A stretch of 64,000 nt of DNA from Bretschneidera sinensis (GCA_023935145.1 CM043700.1:31977501-32041500), one strand, 5' to 3'. Shown: positions 10,464 through 24,300, counted from the stretch's first letter. The notes: a model not told the origin generated them from the sequence alone. A program made the numbers and translations.

Positions 10464-11274
10464 GCTCCCATCAAACTCAATGTACTAAAGCAGATGTCAA
10501 CTTGAGTTTATAAATTGAATCGAGAAGAACAAACTTCGATGAAGAATTTTGCAGGTTGATACCAAACTTTGATGAAGAACTTTGCGGAAGTAACTACTTC
10601 TCACATGTGAGCTCACCTCCTTGCATGTGCCATCGCTAGAAACTAAAAGAACCCAAACATAGGTTAATTGGGTGAGGATTATTGAGGGAAAAGGGAAATA
10701 AGAGGATTACTTAGATTCATGACAGAACTTGAAAGCTGACTGTCAGCTGACATGGCGAAACACATGACAGTTGACTGTCGATTGATGTGACAAAACACGT
10801 AGCTGACAGGTGGAGCGCTAACATGACAAAACACGTGGCACTGAGCTAGTAGTTGATTGGAATAGACTTGGAGCTGCTTGAACCGAACCAGAAAATGGGT
10901 TGAAAGCCGACCCAACGCGTGTGGGCACGTGGAGTGTTGTCTCAGCTTGAAATTTTGACGACTTCCTTGATTGTCGACGATCTGATCCCTCTGGGAGGTG
11001 TCTTTGGGTGGTAGATATATCATTGAAGAAAACACTTTAAAAACTAAAATAAAAGAAAAAAATAAGAATTAATGACCAGACGAACGATATTAAACCATCT
11101 GCCGAAATTATGGAAGCTCAAAAGACGACTCTTAAAGTAAGATCAATAGCTTTGATACCATGTTAAAGTAAGACAGACCGCAGAAATCATGTGGGTGTTA
11201 GTAAAAATGGATTACTCGAAAAACTAAAACAAAAGAGAAAAAGTAAGAATTAATGGTCGGACAAGCGACATTAG
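10464..11274 (-). mobile_element. Internal debris of further LTR elements
   Basis: No gene is recognisable. It holds three direct repeats of the type acatgacaaaacacgtggc (about 10747-10850), a second primer-site-like sequence (minus TGGTATCAAAGC at 11149-11160, followed by tgttaaag on the plus strand) and a duplicated block of about 60 bp (about 11028-11090 and 11213-11274, sharing taagaattaatg). This is typical of recombined copia leader sequence, but the parent element cannot be named. Confidence 0.45.
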
Positions 11275-11541
11275 TGTAATACCCGTGTTCTTAAAGTAAG
11301 GGTAAAGAAGTAATTTGATAGTGTTACATGAAATTAAAATAATATATATATGAAATATTTACTATTAATATAATAAATAAATAAATAAAAGACACCTGGA
11401 TGCTTGCGTCCAGATGTAGCTTTTTCGGTTACAAAGAAGAAGAATAAGAGGCAAAAAATTGGGGACACCTGGATACTAAGCGTCTAGGTGTAGAATATGC
11501 TAATGAAAGTATCTTGCATGCAAGACACTTAGGAAATAAAA

Positions 11542-11574
<33 letters not shown>

Positions 11575-13350
11575 ATGAAGAGTGGCTGAGAAAGGTTTTG
11601 GTATAAATTAAGTTTTTTGTTTAGTTTTGTTAAAACTTAGTTTACAACAAATTTTTTTCTCACTCCAAAATTACATTCTCTCTCTCAAATTGTTCTCTTT
11701 CTTTAAACACCTGGGAACTGAAAGAAATATTGAAAAATTGAAATTTTGAATAAGTTTACGGGAGAATTTTAAAGAAATTCAAGGGAAGCTTTAAGAAGAA
11801 AAAAATGTACTAATGTGAATTTTATTTTTGAAATTATATATACATGAAAATACCTAGAAATTGATGTAGAAATTTAAAGGTATGAATTACGGAAGAATTG
11901 AAGAATAAATTAAAAATTTTAATACAAATATTATATCAGGTGCTAACGATCAGCAATTGGGTGAAATTGATAAAAGGAGCAGGAAATGCAAGGGGGTGAT
12001 CCACGGGTAGTTTTAAGTGCTAAGTGGTGAATTAGATTTACTTTTAGTAATGGAGACCAATAAAAATATAAATTTATGATATTTGAATAAATTGTTGAAT
12101 TATAATGATTTAATGATGTACCTTTCGATAAGTATGATAATTAATTGATTTATTGATTAGGGATTTAATAGTATGTTGAATATTAATTATATAAGAATTT
12201 ATATTTTAAAATAACGAATTAATGAAAAATATGTTGAGAAGTTATATGAAGTTTCTGAAAATATGATTGAAAAATTTATATGATATATGAGAAAACAATT
12301 TAATAAATATAATAAAAATAATAATTTTAAAAAAGATCTAGATAGTTGAATTGAATGCTTTGATGTATGTTTGCTTGCATGTTATTGCACATATGCATAA
12401 AAAGGAAGACCAAGAAGGCATCTGATCTGGCTGAAACATGTCGACATGTGGGAAGACGTTCTCAGAGAATATGAAATAATGAGATGATGTGATGAAAAAG
12501 AAAGAAAGAAAGATGATTTAAACACATACATTTCTTTATTTGGTTATTTTATTATTATTGATTGAGATACTAAAGTATCAGTCTTAATTGTGAAATTATT
12601 GATAGACAAATGAGTCTCACAGATAGACATATATGATAAGAAAGAAATATGAAAGTATGATACGATAAAAATTATTTGATTGATTGATTATATGCTGTGA
12701 ACCTCATAATGAGGTAAATAATTATGTTGAATTGATAATCTCAAGATGATAAAATGTATGAGAAGAAAAATTGATATGTTTGATGATTATTTTAAGAAGA
12801 GATTGATAAATGGTTGAAATTATGATATGAGTAGTGATAATAGACCCTTATTATTGAATTATATGAGATAATAGATGAATAAATATTGGAAGATTATTTG
12901 AAAGATTGAATTATTATATGTGAAGAAATAGATGATTAATATTGGTAAATTATAAACGATTGGATTATAAGATGTGACCGGAAGTATATAATTGAGTACT
13001 TATAATAAATTTAATTCACTGAGCTTGTTCTTATTTTTAAAAAATTTCAGGCAGCGGGTAAGGCAAATAAAGTTTAGAGCTAATGTCAGAGAATTACCTT
13101 AATTAAGTCTCGTGGTCAAGTCCTTAGACATTGTAAGAAAGAAGAAAGAAAACTTATAACAAAATATTTTCATGTATTTTGTTATATTTATATATTATTT
13201 CTGATAAGAAAATGATAATGTATCTATTCTGAAAATATTAATGTAATATCATTCCTTCAAAAAGTATTTGTTTTTTACTCCGAGGCGTACATTTGACCCT
13301 AAGTTGTACGTTTTTTGTGCCCGGAAGATCGAGACATAAGCTTCTTTGGA
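11275..13350. repeat. Long gypsy-like LTR or solo LTR (approximate end)
   Basis: Starts tgtaatacccgtg, a start common in plant gypsy LTRs. It carries two related hairpins (11392-11417 and 11465-11491, both beginning acacctgga), a 31-A run (11543-11573), a 14-bp palindrome acatgtcgacatgt (12436-12449) and, near 13018-13060, 'cactgagcttgttc...atttcaggcagcggg', which resembles the 3' part of Tekay-type chromovirus LTRs. There is no coding sequence. The end is not sharply visible, and no partner LTR or target duplication was found, so the assignment rests on composition and these motifs. Confidence 0.4.
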
Positions 13351-13388
13351 GTTTTTTTTATGTGATTAAAATTTAAATAAATAAAAAG

Positions 13389-13736
13389 GTGAGAACGTCG
13401 AAGAAGAAGATGGGAAAGGCGGTGTTGTTGGGTGAAATTGCGATAGTCCACCACGTGTGGAATAACAACCAAGCAGGGGGGCTCCTAGAGGCGGTGTTGG
13501 AGGGTGATGTGGTGGGGCTGAGGACGGCGTTGTCGTCTGGAAATGTGGTGAAGCCAAAGAAAAAGCTGTTAATTCCGGGAACGGAGGCTGTGATGAAGGC
13601 AGGGCTTTTGGGTGCACCATCAACAGTGCGGTCAGCTAATGCTAATGAGGTGGAGAGAGGGATTGAGATTGGAGATAAGATCGTAAAGTTGATCTGGAAA
13701 TTTCTTAGCTGCTCGGATCTAAGTCTGCATATTTAG
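13389..13736 (+). CDS. Unrecognised small ORF, GC-rich gene fragment?
   Basis: A 115-codon frame (MRTSKKKMGKAVLLGEIAIV... to ...SCSDLSLHI) stands out because it is far more GC-rich than the 30-35% GC around it. No family is recognised. It has no transmembrane or signal features by eye. Codons up to about residue 98 look protein-like (GTEAVMKAGLLGAPSTVRSA, ANEVERGIEIGDKIVKLIW); the last residues may be intron read-through. It sits directly after the gypsy-like LTR, so it could be a captured or truncated gene fragment rather than a working gene. Confidence 0.3.
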   Translation: MRTSKKKMGKAVLLGEIAIVHHVWNNNQAGGLLEAVLEGDVVGLRTALSSGNVVKPKKKLLIPGTEAVMKAGLLGAPSTVRSANANEVERGIEIGDKIVKLIWKFLSCSDLSLHI

Positions 13737-16700
13737 ACCGAGCTACTAAAATCACGCACGTTGTGTAAGTGGGGCTGGGAGAGGAGGGCTAGTTTGGTTA
13801 AACTATGGTTAACAGACTTCCAATAAAAACATAACACATGGACAGATAGGAACAAAAAAATTGGCGGACGCGTGCAGGGATTCTTAAAATTTTGAAATTT
13901 CATCCCTTTCTATCCTCTTACCCGATTTCACTCTCATTTCTTTTCTTTCTCTTCATCATCCCCTGCTACTATGTAAGGCTATTTCTTTTTCTATCTCTTA
14001 ATTTGTTTTTAGTATTTGAATCGTTTTGGTACATATAATTGTCGCTTGATTCTCGTTCTTATTCATTGCGATTCGCTTGCCAATTTAGGTGAATATAGTC
14101 TTTCTTTTTCCTCTGTTTTCTTTTTCTTTTGTTTCTCCTGCCTTTCGCATTCCTCTACCCATTTGATACCATGATTCTTCGTGTCTTTTGTCTTTTATAT
14201 ATGTTTTGAAATTCCTTAAGAAATGAACAATTGTCATAAATCTTTTACCAAAATAGAAAAAAATTCTTTCCATTAATTTGAGTTGTGATCCGACCCCATT
14301 TTATTTTGTTCATTTCACCAAATACTCGATAATATATTTGCATGGTTCTAATGAGGACAAAATGGAACCAAGTTTTTTTGCGAGATTGTGATTGCACCAA
14401 AGTGATTGCCTATGTAGCTAAAGAGGGATCAATTCATACATAGTTAAAGAGTTTCGTCTCATTTATTGATGGACACAATGGTGTAAGGTGAGATCTAAGG
14501 GAATTTTTTGGCAAGCGGTGCAATAGTGAATAAATGAATATTGATTTTGGCAATGAAGATATGGTTTGAAGTTTGGTGTGTCCATTGTGAAGGTGATGGG
14601 GAAATTTAGGCTTGAAAAGTGTGGAATGATATGGCTAATTGTAAGGTTTTGAAGCATCCCTTGCAAGTGGTGCTAATGTGGGTTGTTTGGGCGAAGGTTT
14701 TTGGATGGAATGGGACAATATCTCGTGAGTGGTGTTGAGATTAATCATGTTTGCTTGAGTGAAAACTCTTACTCTTAGAAAAATAAATTCTATTATTACC
14801 CCAAAAAATGTTTGTGAGGCTAAACAATTTTCATTGATCTGAGATGACTTTTCAAAGCTTGTAACATGATTAACGGTTTCTAAAGCTAATGAAAGAATGG
14901 GTAATCAAAACGTTCAAAAAGTGATTTTAGGGTTTCTATAAATCAAATATTATTTTTTCACTGTTTTCAACTCTTTTCTTTTTCTTCTTTGTTTTCTCTT
15001 TCTTTTCATTCTTTTCCCTTATCATTTTCTTTTCTTTTGAAATCCATTCTTTTCAATCTTTCACTCTCTTTTTTTCATTCCACTTGCCAAATTTCGTTCA
15101 ATTTGCCCTTTGGAACGATATTATTCTTTTGAAAACTTTCATTACCAAATGAAAAACAATCTTTGGCGAGGATTGTGTCCAAAAGGGCACAAAGGGAAAA
15201 TTTGGATGAATGGGAAAAAGAATGATGGCATCTCATCATTTTAACTCCAATTGCTTAGCCTTAACTTCCAAACTAGGGTTTTTATGTGTTCAATATTACA
15301 AATGAGTTTTCTGAGGTTTTCTTTTTCGAGATGATTTGTTCAATTTTTGGTATACCATGTAAATACACCACGAATCTTTTTTTTTTTTATTTTTTATTTT
15401 TAGTGTTTTTTTTTAACAAAATAGAATAGATGCAGTACTCAGATTAATAGTCAAAATTCGTTCGTTTCAGGTTCGATCTTTGCCATCAAATTCATTGAGG
15501 ACTTTCTCATCACATACTAAAGATTTAGGATACTCAAAATCAAATATCATTTTATTGATATTGAAAAACTTATTTGGATAGGTGACAAGGACATCATTTC
15601 CTTGTTTACCCTTCAAAACAAATAAAACAATTTACTCAGTCTTTTGACCCGGACTGGCCATTCGGTTCTTTCACTCTTTCTCCATCGTCATTATCTTTAT
15701 CGGCAAACTATCTGGATCCAAAAATTCTTCAACTTGAGCCATGAGTCTCAAAACTCAACAATATTATTCTCTCCAAAAGTAAGCTTAGAAGGATTTTGGT
15801 GAAAGTGGGGTGGGTGCTAGCTAGTATCAACCTCAATTAAAATGACTGAGCTTTCAAAAGCACTAGTCTATTCCTAAAAAAATGGAGCACTAGTCTAATT
15901 GTAGTAATAAAGAGGTTAATAGAAACGATGGAGAAGAATAAATGCCAAAAATAACATATGGTGAGCTTTTCTTTTGCCCTTCTTTACTTTTACCCAAGTA
16001 ACAATTTTATTTTAATCCATGTTCAAATAAGTGATTGAATGAAAGAGCATGATCACTTTGAAGCCAATTCTCATACTCAAATTCTTGGACTAAAATAAAC
16101 TTCTGATGAATTAAATTGCACAATATCGATGCAATATCACTCAGTTTCCTGTAAATTACGATTAAATAAATTAGATGATTTCAAAATGGGCTATAGTACT
16201 TGCTAGAGAGAAGTGAATCTCAAAGCCCATTTGAACTAAACGTAAGTTAAAAAGATTGAGCATCTCAGAATCTAGCAATCAGTCCACTAAACTTTTTCTA
16301 AAAGCAAATTACTAACAACTAAAGGCTATAAATATTCTTCTAACTCACAAACCTCCAAAGCAGAAAGGGAGAAAAGTTTACCTGTACCAATTAAAGAGGT
16401 TTTGACTGATGGAACATTATAAACCATTAATTAATAGTGCATTTCAAAAACCAATTTTGGAGAAAATGTTGTTAATTTGATGAAAACTCTAAGACTAAAT
16501 TTTCCTTTTTTAATTATGGCAAACACCCCTTGTTGTATTAGTTAAGCAACTACTTATATAGGTCACCTTATTAATTACGAAACCTTGAGAGATATAACTT
16601 ACTTTTAATCTCAATCCATCCACGTAACTTTTTTTTTTATTTATAAATATACTAATAGGGAGAGCCAAAAATATCACTCATTTTCGACACCTCACAATCA

Positions 16701-18168
16701 TCTAATTGATCGAAAACCATTTTTCTCAACTCATTTACAATGATTTTTTATGGTAAATTTATAAGTTATTGGTGAAATTTCATGACGTGAAGTAATATTA
16801 CTTGTTGACGGTTTCAAGTGTCAAGATTGAGTGACTATTTTGAAAGTTCTTTTATTTTTGTCGTATTTATAAAAAAAAATATTGGCATAAAATATCAAAC
16901 TCAAAACTTCAAAACACTTAAATACATATGACTTGTGACAATAATCATTAAGTCAAAACCTTTTTTAATTTTTAAAACTTGACCAGGGGAATAGTGATTA
17001 CCATGCATTGGGCTGATATTAATACTTTGACTAATACTGGTTGCTCAAGACATATTTGGACTATGTTCCACATCACTAAAGACTTCTGTTGCAGGTCAAG
17101 TTCTACATAAGTTGGATCTTAAATTTTTCATCTTTTAAAGATATTGGATTTAGACTTTTCTAAACAGCAACTGGTTTTGGAGAATGCATTCACTTTTGTT
17201 TTTATTTTATATAATTAACTGTTTTCATTTTCACCGTTTAATTTTGCATCACTCTAATCCTAACAAATATGACTAAAAAACTATCATTGTAAAATAAAAT
17301 AATTGAATAAATACAAAAAAAAAATATAAACAATTGTATTTGAAATTGCTCATATTAATGATATTACATTAATATTTTCAAACACTGTTTTAAAAAATTA
17401 ACTTTATATTTTCTCTTAAATTATAATTTATAAATAAATATGTTCTAATAACTCCACTGATGAAAAATCCTAAATCCCTCTCAAAATATATATATATGAA
17501 TCTTACATAATACATTAATTTATAAATCCCACATGATACATGAAAAATTAAGAATGTATCTCTTTCTCAAATGATAAAAAATAAAAATAAACGATGAAAG
17601 TCAAAATCTCATAATCTGAGATGAGTTTGCCCCTTTAACAAGCCAACACTTGTTCTTGGGCTGGCGTCAAAATTTATACAAAGCTAAATCAAACTTTTTC
17701 TTGGGCTGCCGTTAAGAAATTCCATATAACCATATAATAAAATGGGTGTGCTCTCCATGATTGAAGAGCTATGGTTAGCGATAGCCCCTTCTCAAATTGG
17801 TCGACCTTTTTCTTCTTTATTCATGGCCTCATGGAGCTAAAACTTGGCCCTCACGTATAATATTAAAATCACACTTTGTTAAAAACAGTAATTTTCATCA
17901 ACGCAAAGCATTTCTAGAAGATCAAAATGAAAGAAAATACTAACCAAACTACTTTTTGTCCCTATCAAATTTAGGACAAATCAGCAAACCCCAAACACTT
18001 GAATCAACCTTGTTCTCCAAGATGAGTGAAAGTCAAAAGTAAGAAAAAAATATTGATACAAAAACAACAGATCTTTGACAAGCTTATCTTCTTTACAAGA
18101 GAAGAACATTGACTAGCAATTTTAATTCAAATATCTCAACAGATAATGCAAGATAAGACTGTCTTTGC
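13737..18168. other. Intergenic, no gene seen
   Basis: AT-rich sequence with simple tracts: CT-rich at about 13900-13980 and 14945-15090, poly-T near 15378-15415. No reading frame with protein character, no LTR pair and no recognisable RNA gene were seen on either strand. The last several hundred bases are the P450 upstream region. Confidence 0.6.
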
Positions 18169-18178
18169 CTATATATAG
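18169..18178 (+). promoter_or_regulatory. TATA box of the P450 gene
   Basis: The sequence ctatatatag lies 62-71 bp before the P450 start codon, a normal position for a plant TATA box with a short 5' leader. No second candidate lies closer to the ATG. Confidence 0.65.
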
Positions 18179-18239
18179 TGAAAGAATTGAGTATGAAAAT
18201 CATCAGAAGTTCAAGGTTTCATAATACTATTGAATTACT

Positions 18240-20689
18240 ATGGATAACTTGGTGTTATATTCTTTAGTACTTTCTTCGTTGTCTCTCCTCTATGGTGTTG
18301 CAAGAGTTTCCTACTCCATTTGGTGGAGACCAAAATGGCTAGAGAGGCGTCTTAATCAGCAGGGAATTAGAGGCACACCCTACAAGCTGCTGGTTGGGGA
18401 CATGAAAGAGTTTTTGAGGCAAATCACTGAAGCATGGTCCAAACCCTTGAACCTAACCCACCAGATCGTTCCCCGAGTCGATCCATTCACACAAAATAAT
18501 GTGGAGAAATATGGTAGGCTACATGCTAATTCATCATCTGCTATATCTACTTAAATTACTAATGAATTCATAACTAGAGAAAGAAAGATTATCTATTTCA
18601 TAGTTTTAAACAAGGTTAACATGTTTTCCTTTTTGTTTTTGTAAATACAGGGAATATATCACTGTTTTGGGCTGGGAAAACACCAAGGGTGATCATCAAG
18701 GACCCAGAACTTATGAAGGAGGTGTTGTCCAACAAGTTAGGTCACTTTCAAAAGCCACCACTAAATCCTCAAATTCTCATTCTAACCAGAGGACTGACAA
18801 CTCAACAGGGTGAGAAGTGGGCCAAACACAGAAGGATAGTCAATCATGCTTTTCACCTAGAGAAACTGAAGGTTCTATTCTCCACATGCCTTCTCTTCTA
18901 CTTTTATCAGTCACTTTTCTACTTCTTGAGCTATAATCATGCTACACTCAGAGAGTAAAACGATAGAATCAAGAAATGATCTACTATAGTTTAATCATCC
19001 CTCCTGACAACTATCGCCGAGTTCTATCTGTGCTATATTTTTATCCCTTACTCTTTGGAGATTTCTTACAGGAAATGATACCAGTATTCTCAGCCAGTTG
19101 TAGCAAAATGATAGAACAATGGAAGAAGATGGTTAGTCTTCAAGAAAGTTGTGAATTAGATATATGGCCTGAACTCCAAAAACTTACTGCAGATATTATC
19201 TCTCGGGCAGCATTCGGAAGCAACTACGAAGAAGGGAAGAAGATCTTTGAACTTCAAAAGGAGCTAATGGAACTTGTCATGGAATCGATGCAGACACTAT
19301 ACTTTCCTGGTTTCAGGTTTTTCAGTTATTGCTTAAATGCAAACTCTCTTTTGGTATTTGAGTCTATTCTCAACAAAAATTATTAAATATAGCCTTTCGT
19401 ATTTACTACAATAATTAACTTTTTTCTCAACTGTTGTGTATAGATTTGTTCCAACAAAGAAAAACCAGAGAAGAAAGAAACTGGACAAAGAGATAACATC
19501 AATGCTAGGAAATTTAATCCAGAGAAACAAGAATGCAATGAAAACAGGGAAGTCCGGGGTTGACGACTTGTTGGGCCTGCTCTTGCAATGTAATAACCAA
19601 GACAGTTTACCAGAAAATGAGAGTGGCATAAAAGGTAAAGGCATGACAATGGAAGAGATAATAGAAGAATGCAAGCAGTTCTACCTTGCTGGCCAAGAAA
19701 CAACCTCAAGCTGGTTAACATGGACAATGGTGGTGTTAGCTATACACCCTGACTGGCAAGAAAAGGCAAGAGAAGAGATTCACCGAGTATGTGACAAGAA
19801 AGACCTGGATTTTGAAGCTGTAAACCGCCTCAAGATTGTGAGTATTCATCTCAAATTGATCACTTCTGACAATGCAAGTTAATTTAGATCTTCCAAAATA
19901 ATTATACAACATCTAAATGTTTGATTTCAGTACTTTTTTCATCCATTCCAGGCCTAAAACCACTACCGCCTTCAAAATCAAGAAAAATATTCTTAATATG
20001 CTAACCAAAAGTTGCTTTCACTGCCAGGCCACTATACATATGTTCAATCCACAATAAATCTTTTTGGGAAAGTTTAATTCTACATGCTATAGGGCATAGG
20101 CTAGGCTCCTGCACCACAACCTTAAGAAGGTTGATGTTGCTAATCATGAAGAAGCAAAATTTTCAATGAAGAGTGCTCTAAACTTGTTTTAAATCCTAAA
20201 AGAAATAAATATGCAGCACATTCATCCAACACCATAATGTTTAATTGCATATCTTCCCTGCAGGTAACCATGATACTTCACGAAGTCCTAAGGTTATATC
20301 CACCTGTTATTGCTCTCTATCAACATGCTTACAAGGAAACCAAGATAGGAGAAATCTCTCTTCCGGCTGGGGTTGATATAACACTACCAACACTACTCAT
20401 TCATCATGATCCTGAATATTGGGGTGACAATGCAGAAGAGTTCAAACCAGAAAGATTTTCTGAAGGAGTTTCAAAGGCATCTAAGGATTGTCTAGCATTC
20501 TTTCCTTTTGGTTGGGGCCGAAGAACCTGTATCGGCCAAACTTTTTCCATGCTGGAAGCTAAGGTGGCTTTGGCTATGATTCTACAACATTTTTCCTTTG
20601 CGCTCTCACCTTCCTACTCTCATGCTCCTTATACTGTTATGACCCTTCAACCACAACACGGAGCTCAAATTATATTACACAAACTCTAA
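18240..20689 (+). CDS. Cytochrome P450, CYP72 clan (CYP72A/CYP721A-like)
   Basis: A haem monooxygenase anchored in the ER membrane. Exons, read from GT..AG borders with matching phases, are 18240-18513, 18651-18871, 19072-19316, 19444-19837 and 20264-20689, giving 519 residues, the usual CYP72 length. An N-terminal hydrophobic anchor ([16 protein letters not shown]) is followed by [18 protein letters not shown]. The I-helix oxygen-binding AGQETT is at about 329-334, the K-helix ExxR (EVLR) at 385-388, PERF at 440-443 and the haem loop [10 protein letters not shown] with ligand Cys467. All key residues are present, so the enzyme should be active. CYP72-clan members act on triterpenoids, monoterpenoids or gibberellins; the substrate here cannot be told. 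CYP72A or CYP721A is the likely family; neighbours give no pathway hint. Confidence 0.92.
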
Positions 20690-21352
20690 GTAATAAGCCA
20701 ACCCAAGAGTGAAGATCTGCATTTTAAAAATAATGTGACTTAGGATCACAAGAATATTTTACTGTGTATTATGTTTCGCTAGGAGTGTTGTAATAAGTCG
20801 TAATTTCTTTTCCATGGCAGCTGTTGGCAATTGAATGGTAAAATTGTTCTTTCATCAGTGTTACTTCTTTTGCAGTGATTTTAAACACTACTAAGATTTA
20901 AATTGTCATGAACCCAATAAACCCCCATTTATTTCTACCCTCATAGATCGAAGTAAGATCAGATAAGGAGATAACAACCAAAGACCTATACCAATCCCTC
21001 CTCGTCTCTTTTCCACCTGAGACAAGACCTAGGGCAAAACCTTCAAAACTTTCTGTAGATAATCAACTTAGAAATGAAGACAGAAAAGTATAACATAAAT
21101 GTTTCCCCCTTTTTATTTATCGAGAGTAATTCAAAGGTTTCTGTTGCAACTTATCATCAGTATTCTCTGATTGTTCGTAATGAAGAATGTTTTTTTTTTG
21201 TAAGTGTTCCTAATGAAGAATGTTACACTAAACTCCTGTACATTTTTGGAAAATTTAAATTTATCAGTTCTTCTATCATTGAATAAACCAATTTAAACAA
21301 TATAATGTTAGAAATGATCTTATAAAAAAATGTTAGAAATGATAAAAACCTA
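20690..21352. other. Spacer between convergent P450 and RPC4 genes
   Basis: AT-rich 3' flank of both genes. It contains a near-duplicate 'taatgaagaatgtt' pair around 21179-21222 and no coding signal. The 3' UTRs of the two genes lie here. Confidence 0.6.
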
Positions 21353-24300
21353 TCACAAGTCATTCATACAATTCAAAAAGGAGTCCAGATCTGGGGTCAA
21401 AATTGCACGCTTGTTGAGTTCCCCAATAGTGCAGCATTGCTTCTCTGTGGTGTTAATAGCCACAACATCCTGAGCGAACACACAATCCGAACCTGGGGTG
21501 ACCTGCACCCATCGCAGAATTAGACACACAAATAACAATTGACAGCAAATCATTTTTTGAAGCAGGGGAATATAAAGACTTGGCAAGTTGACTTATCAAA
21601 AAAATAAAGACTTGGCAAGTTCAAGATTTCATCACAAATATATAATCAACATGTTTCTAGTGTAACTCAATTAATCAAATTTTATACTGTTAAGAGGTTT
21701 CCTAATTAGATACGTATTAGATTTCCCAATCTGTCTTAGTTTATGTTTCCAATTATGTCTTCTAGTTCTATTAGGATTTATATTTCTAAGTTTATATAAA
21801 GGGTTGTTGGTTTGTTCACAACACAATATCAATAATAATAACTCTCTAATATTTCTTCTCAAACTCTCATCTTTCCCTGCTTAAACCTTAACCTAAATTT
21901 CCACATGGTATCAGAGCTCATGGTTTTGGATCCTAGTGTGAACTAAGATAAACACCAACACCATTAAAAAAAATCTAGTTTAGAATCTGTTTTGTTTTTC
22001 CGGCTACTTCTCCGGCGTTCTTTTTGGTTTATGGTGGTTTGTCTTCTTTTTCTGTTGGTTGTTTCTACCTTCTCCAACTTTCCAGTAATTCCGGCAAGAT
22101 TTTAGTTCTTTCCAGCTTTTCCAGGAACTTTCCAAAAAGGTTCCGACAAGATCCCACTGAATTCCGGCAAAAAGTCTGATTTTCATCTGTGTTTATTGAA
22201 GACTCAATCTCTCTGTTTCGTTGATCCAACCAATTCAAAGTCATTGCCTCAAACAAGACAGAAAAAATCAAAGTCTTGTTGAGTTAGTCTCAGTAAAAAA
22301 AGACAGAAAAGGCAATTTTTTGTTGATCCGGTGTTACCCGGATCTTGTTGTCGTTAGGTAGTGCCGACATGATGACCTAATTATTTGTCATGGGTGTGGA
22401 ACCTCGACCTCTCGTGGGTTATTGTAATTTATGGATGTTGGATTTATTTGTAAAAAGTTGGAGTATGCTCCAACTTGAGGGATAGTGTTAAGAGGTTTCT
22501 TAATTAGATATGTATTAGATTTCCCAATCTGTCTTAGTTTATGTTTCCTATTATGTCTCTTAATTCCATTAGGATTTATATTTCCAAGTCTACATAAAGG
22601 GTTGTTAGTTTGTTCACAACACAAAATCAATAATAATAACTCTATAATATTTCTTCTCAATCTCTCATCTCTATATGTTTAAACCTTAACCTAAATTTCA
22701 ACATATACTAAAGCAATTCGATGAGGGTTCTCACAATGTTTGACCTTGTCATTTCATAGAAACATGTGTGAAATCTTTCATGCTATATTATGAATTTCCA
22801 TATGCATTGCTTAGTTTCAATATGAAGCATACTCACATCATAAATGGTATCACCAAGTTTCAACTTGACAGCACCGCTTCTGTACACTAGCATTTTACCC
22901 ATTAATCCTGCAGGTAACTCATCTAAACCACACGTCTTCTCTACAGCACGTGCCCCCCCAGATGGCCTCGAGCTACCAGTTCCCTCATGGCTATTCGCCG
23001 ACACTGGTCGCTTTATCATAGGCATAGTTGGCGGTAACTGAAGAAAGAACATGCTTGGTTCCCCATTATCCTCCTGCCAACAAACCTCTGAAGGTGTTAC
23101 AATAAGTTTAAGTATGCTTTAATAACTTATCTTCAATTGTCAAGTTACCAACCGTTAGACCAAGCTCCACGCCTTGCTTTGTTGAATTTTCATCATAAGT
23201 TACAGTTTCTGAAGCCTCCCCAAATTCCTCCTCATTAAGAAGCTCTAAAAGTAATAAAAGCACGTTAAATGCAACCCAGATAAATCCTAAAACTCAATAA
23301 AAAGAATAGTGATAACTTGAGCCAACCCACTGCAAGAAGTTACCCAGTCAGGTAAAATAGTAATTCCCTGAAAAATTCAAATTTGTTGCAAATATCCATG
23401 GTGTTACATTGCAATATCCTATGTTTCTTGGAAAAATTAGTCCCTAATTCTCTTGCCTTCTCAAGACGCACATTAGAACATACCTGGGTCTCCAGAATAA
23501 GGCCTCCTCAAAGGAATAGTTACAGGATAGTGACTGTAATAATCCTGCAGCAGCATCCAAAAAACCAATACGCTCAGAGAGAGAGAGAGAGAGAGATGGA
23601 TTGAGAACAAGAAATAGAATAGGCAGAGTCAGGCGGGTTTGCCAAACTTGAGTCACGGTTTAACCTACCCATGGTTCTTTGTATTCTTTCTTCTCTTTTA
23701 GGCCTGAGGAATGAGCACCATCTGCACAAACATCGCTAGTGTAAGGAACCCGAAGCATATACTCAGCTACTAACCAGATGGGCAGTGTATCTAAGGATAG
23801 TATACCATTGAATACTGCACTTCCGTTGCTACCACTCCTGCCTGTTGGAATACCATATGATTTTATGGAAATTGCTTTACCTCCATATCCAAAAGCAATT
23901 TGCGAAGGTGCAACTGCATATTTTAAGATAAAAAGAAATGAGAAATTGAAGTTCATACAGTTACACATAAAAATCCTAACATATCACCACAATTCTGTGA
24001 TTCATTTTTCAGCTCTTTTGCAAATTCTGGATCCAGGGGTGTCTCACTTTCAAAAAAAAATTTCAGGTATATGAATACAAGGGAAAACACACAGATTGAT
24101 ACAATGTAAATTCATGCATATAGACATATGGCTACTGGTCTGCTTCTGATAATTTATTACACGCAGAACACCATTTTACAAACTTCATTTAACATAAAGA
24201 AAAAGATGATGATCCAATTGAGCAGAGTCAGGGAGTTGTAATAAGAAACACGTAAGCAAGATCAAATAATACTCCTCTGAATCCCGAGGAGGTTCTGTCA

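Noticed and set aside
22004..22271. Overlapping minus-strand frames of 60-68 codons inside the TRIM-like element
   Set aside because: They are antisense to the element, overlap each other in different frames, and show no gag or pol motifs.
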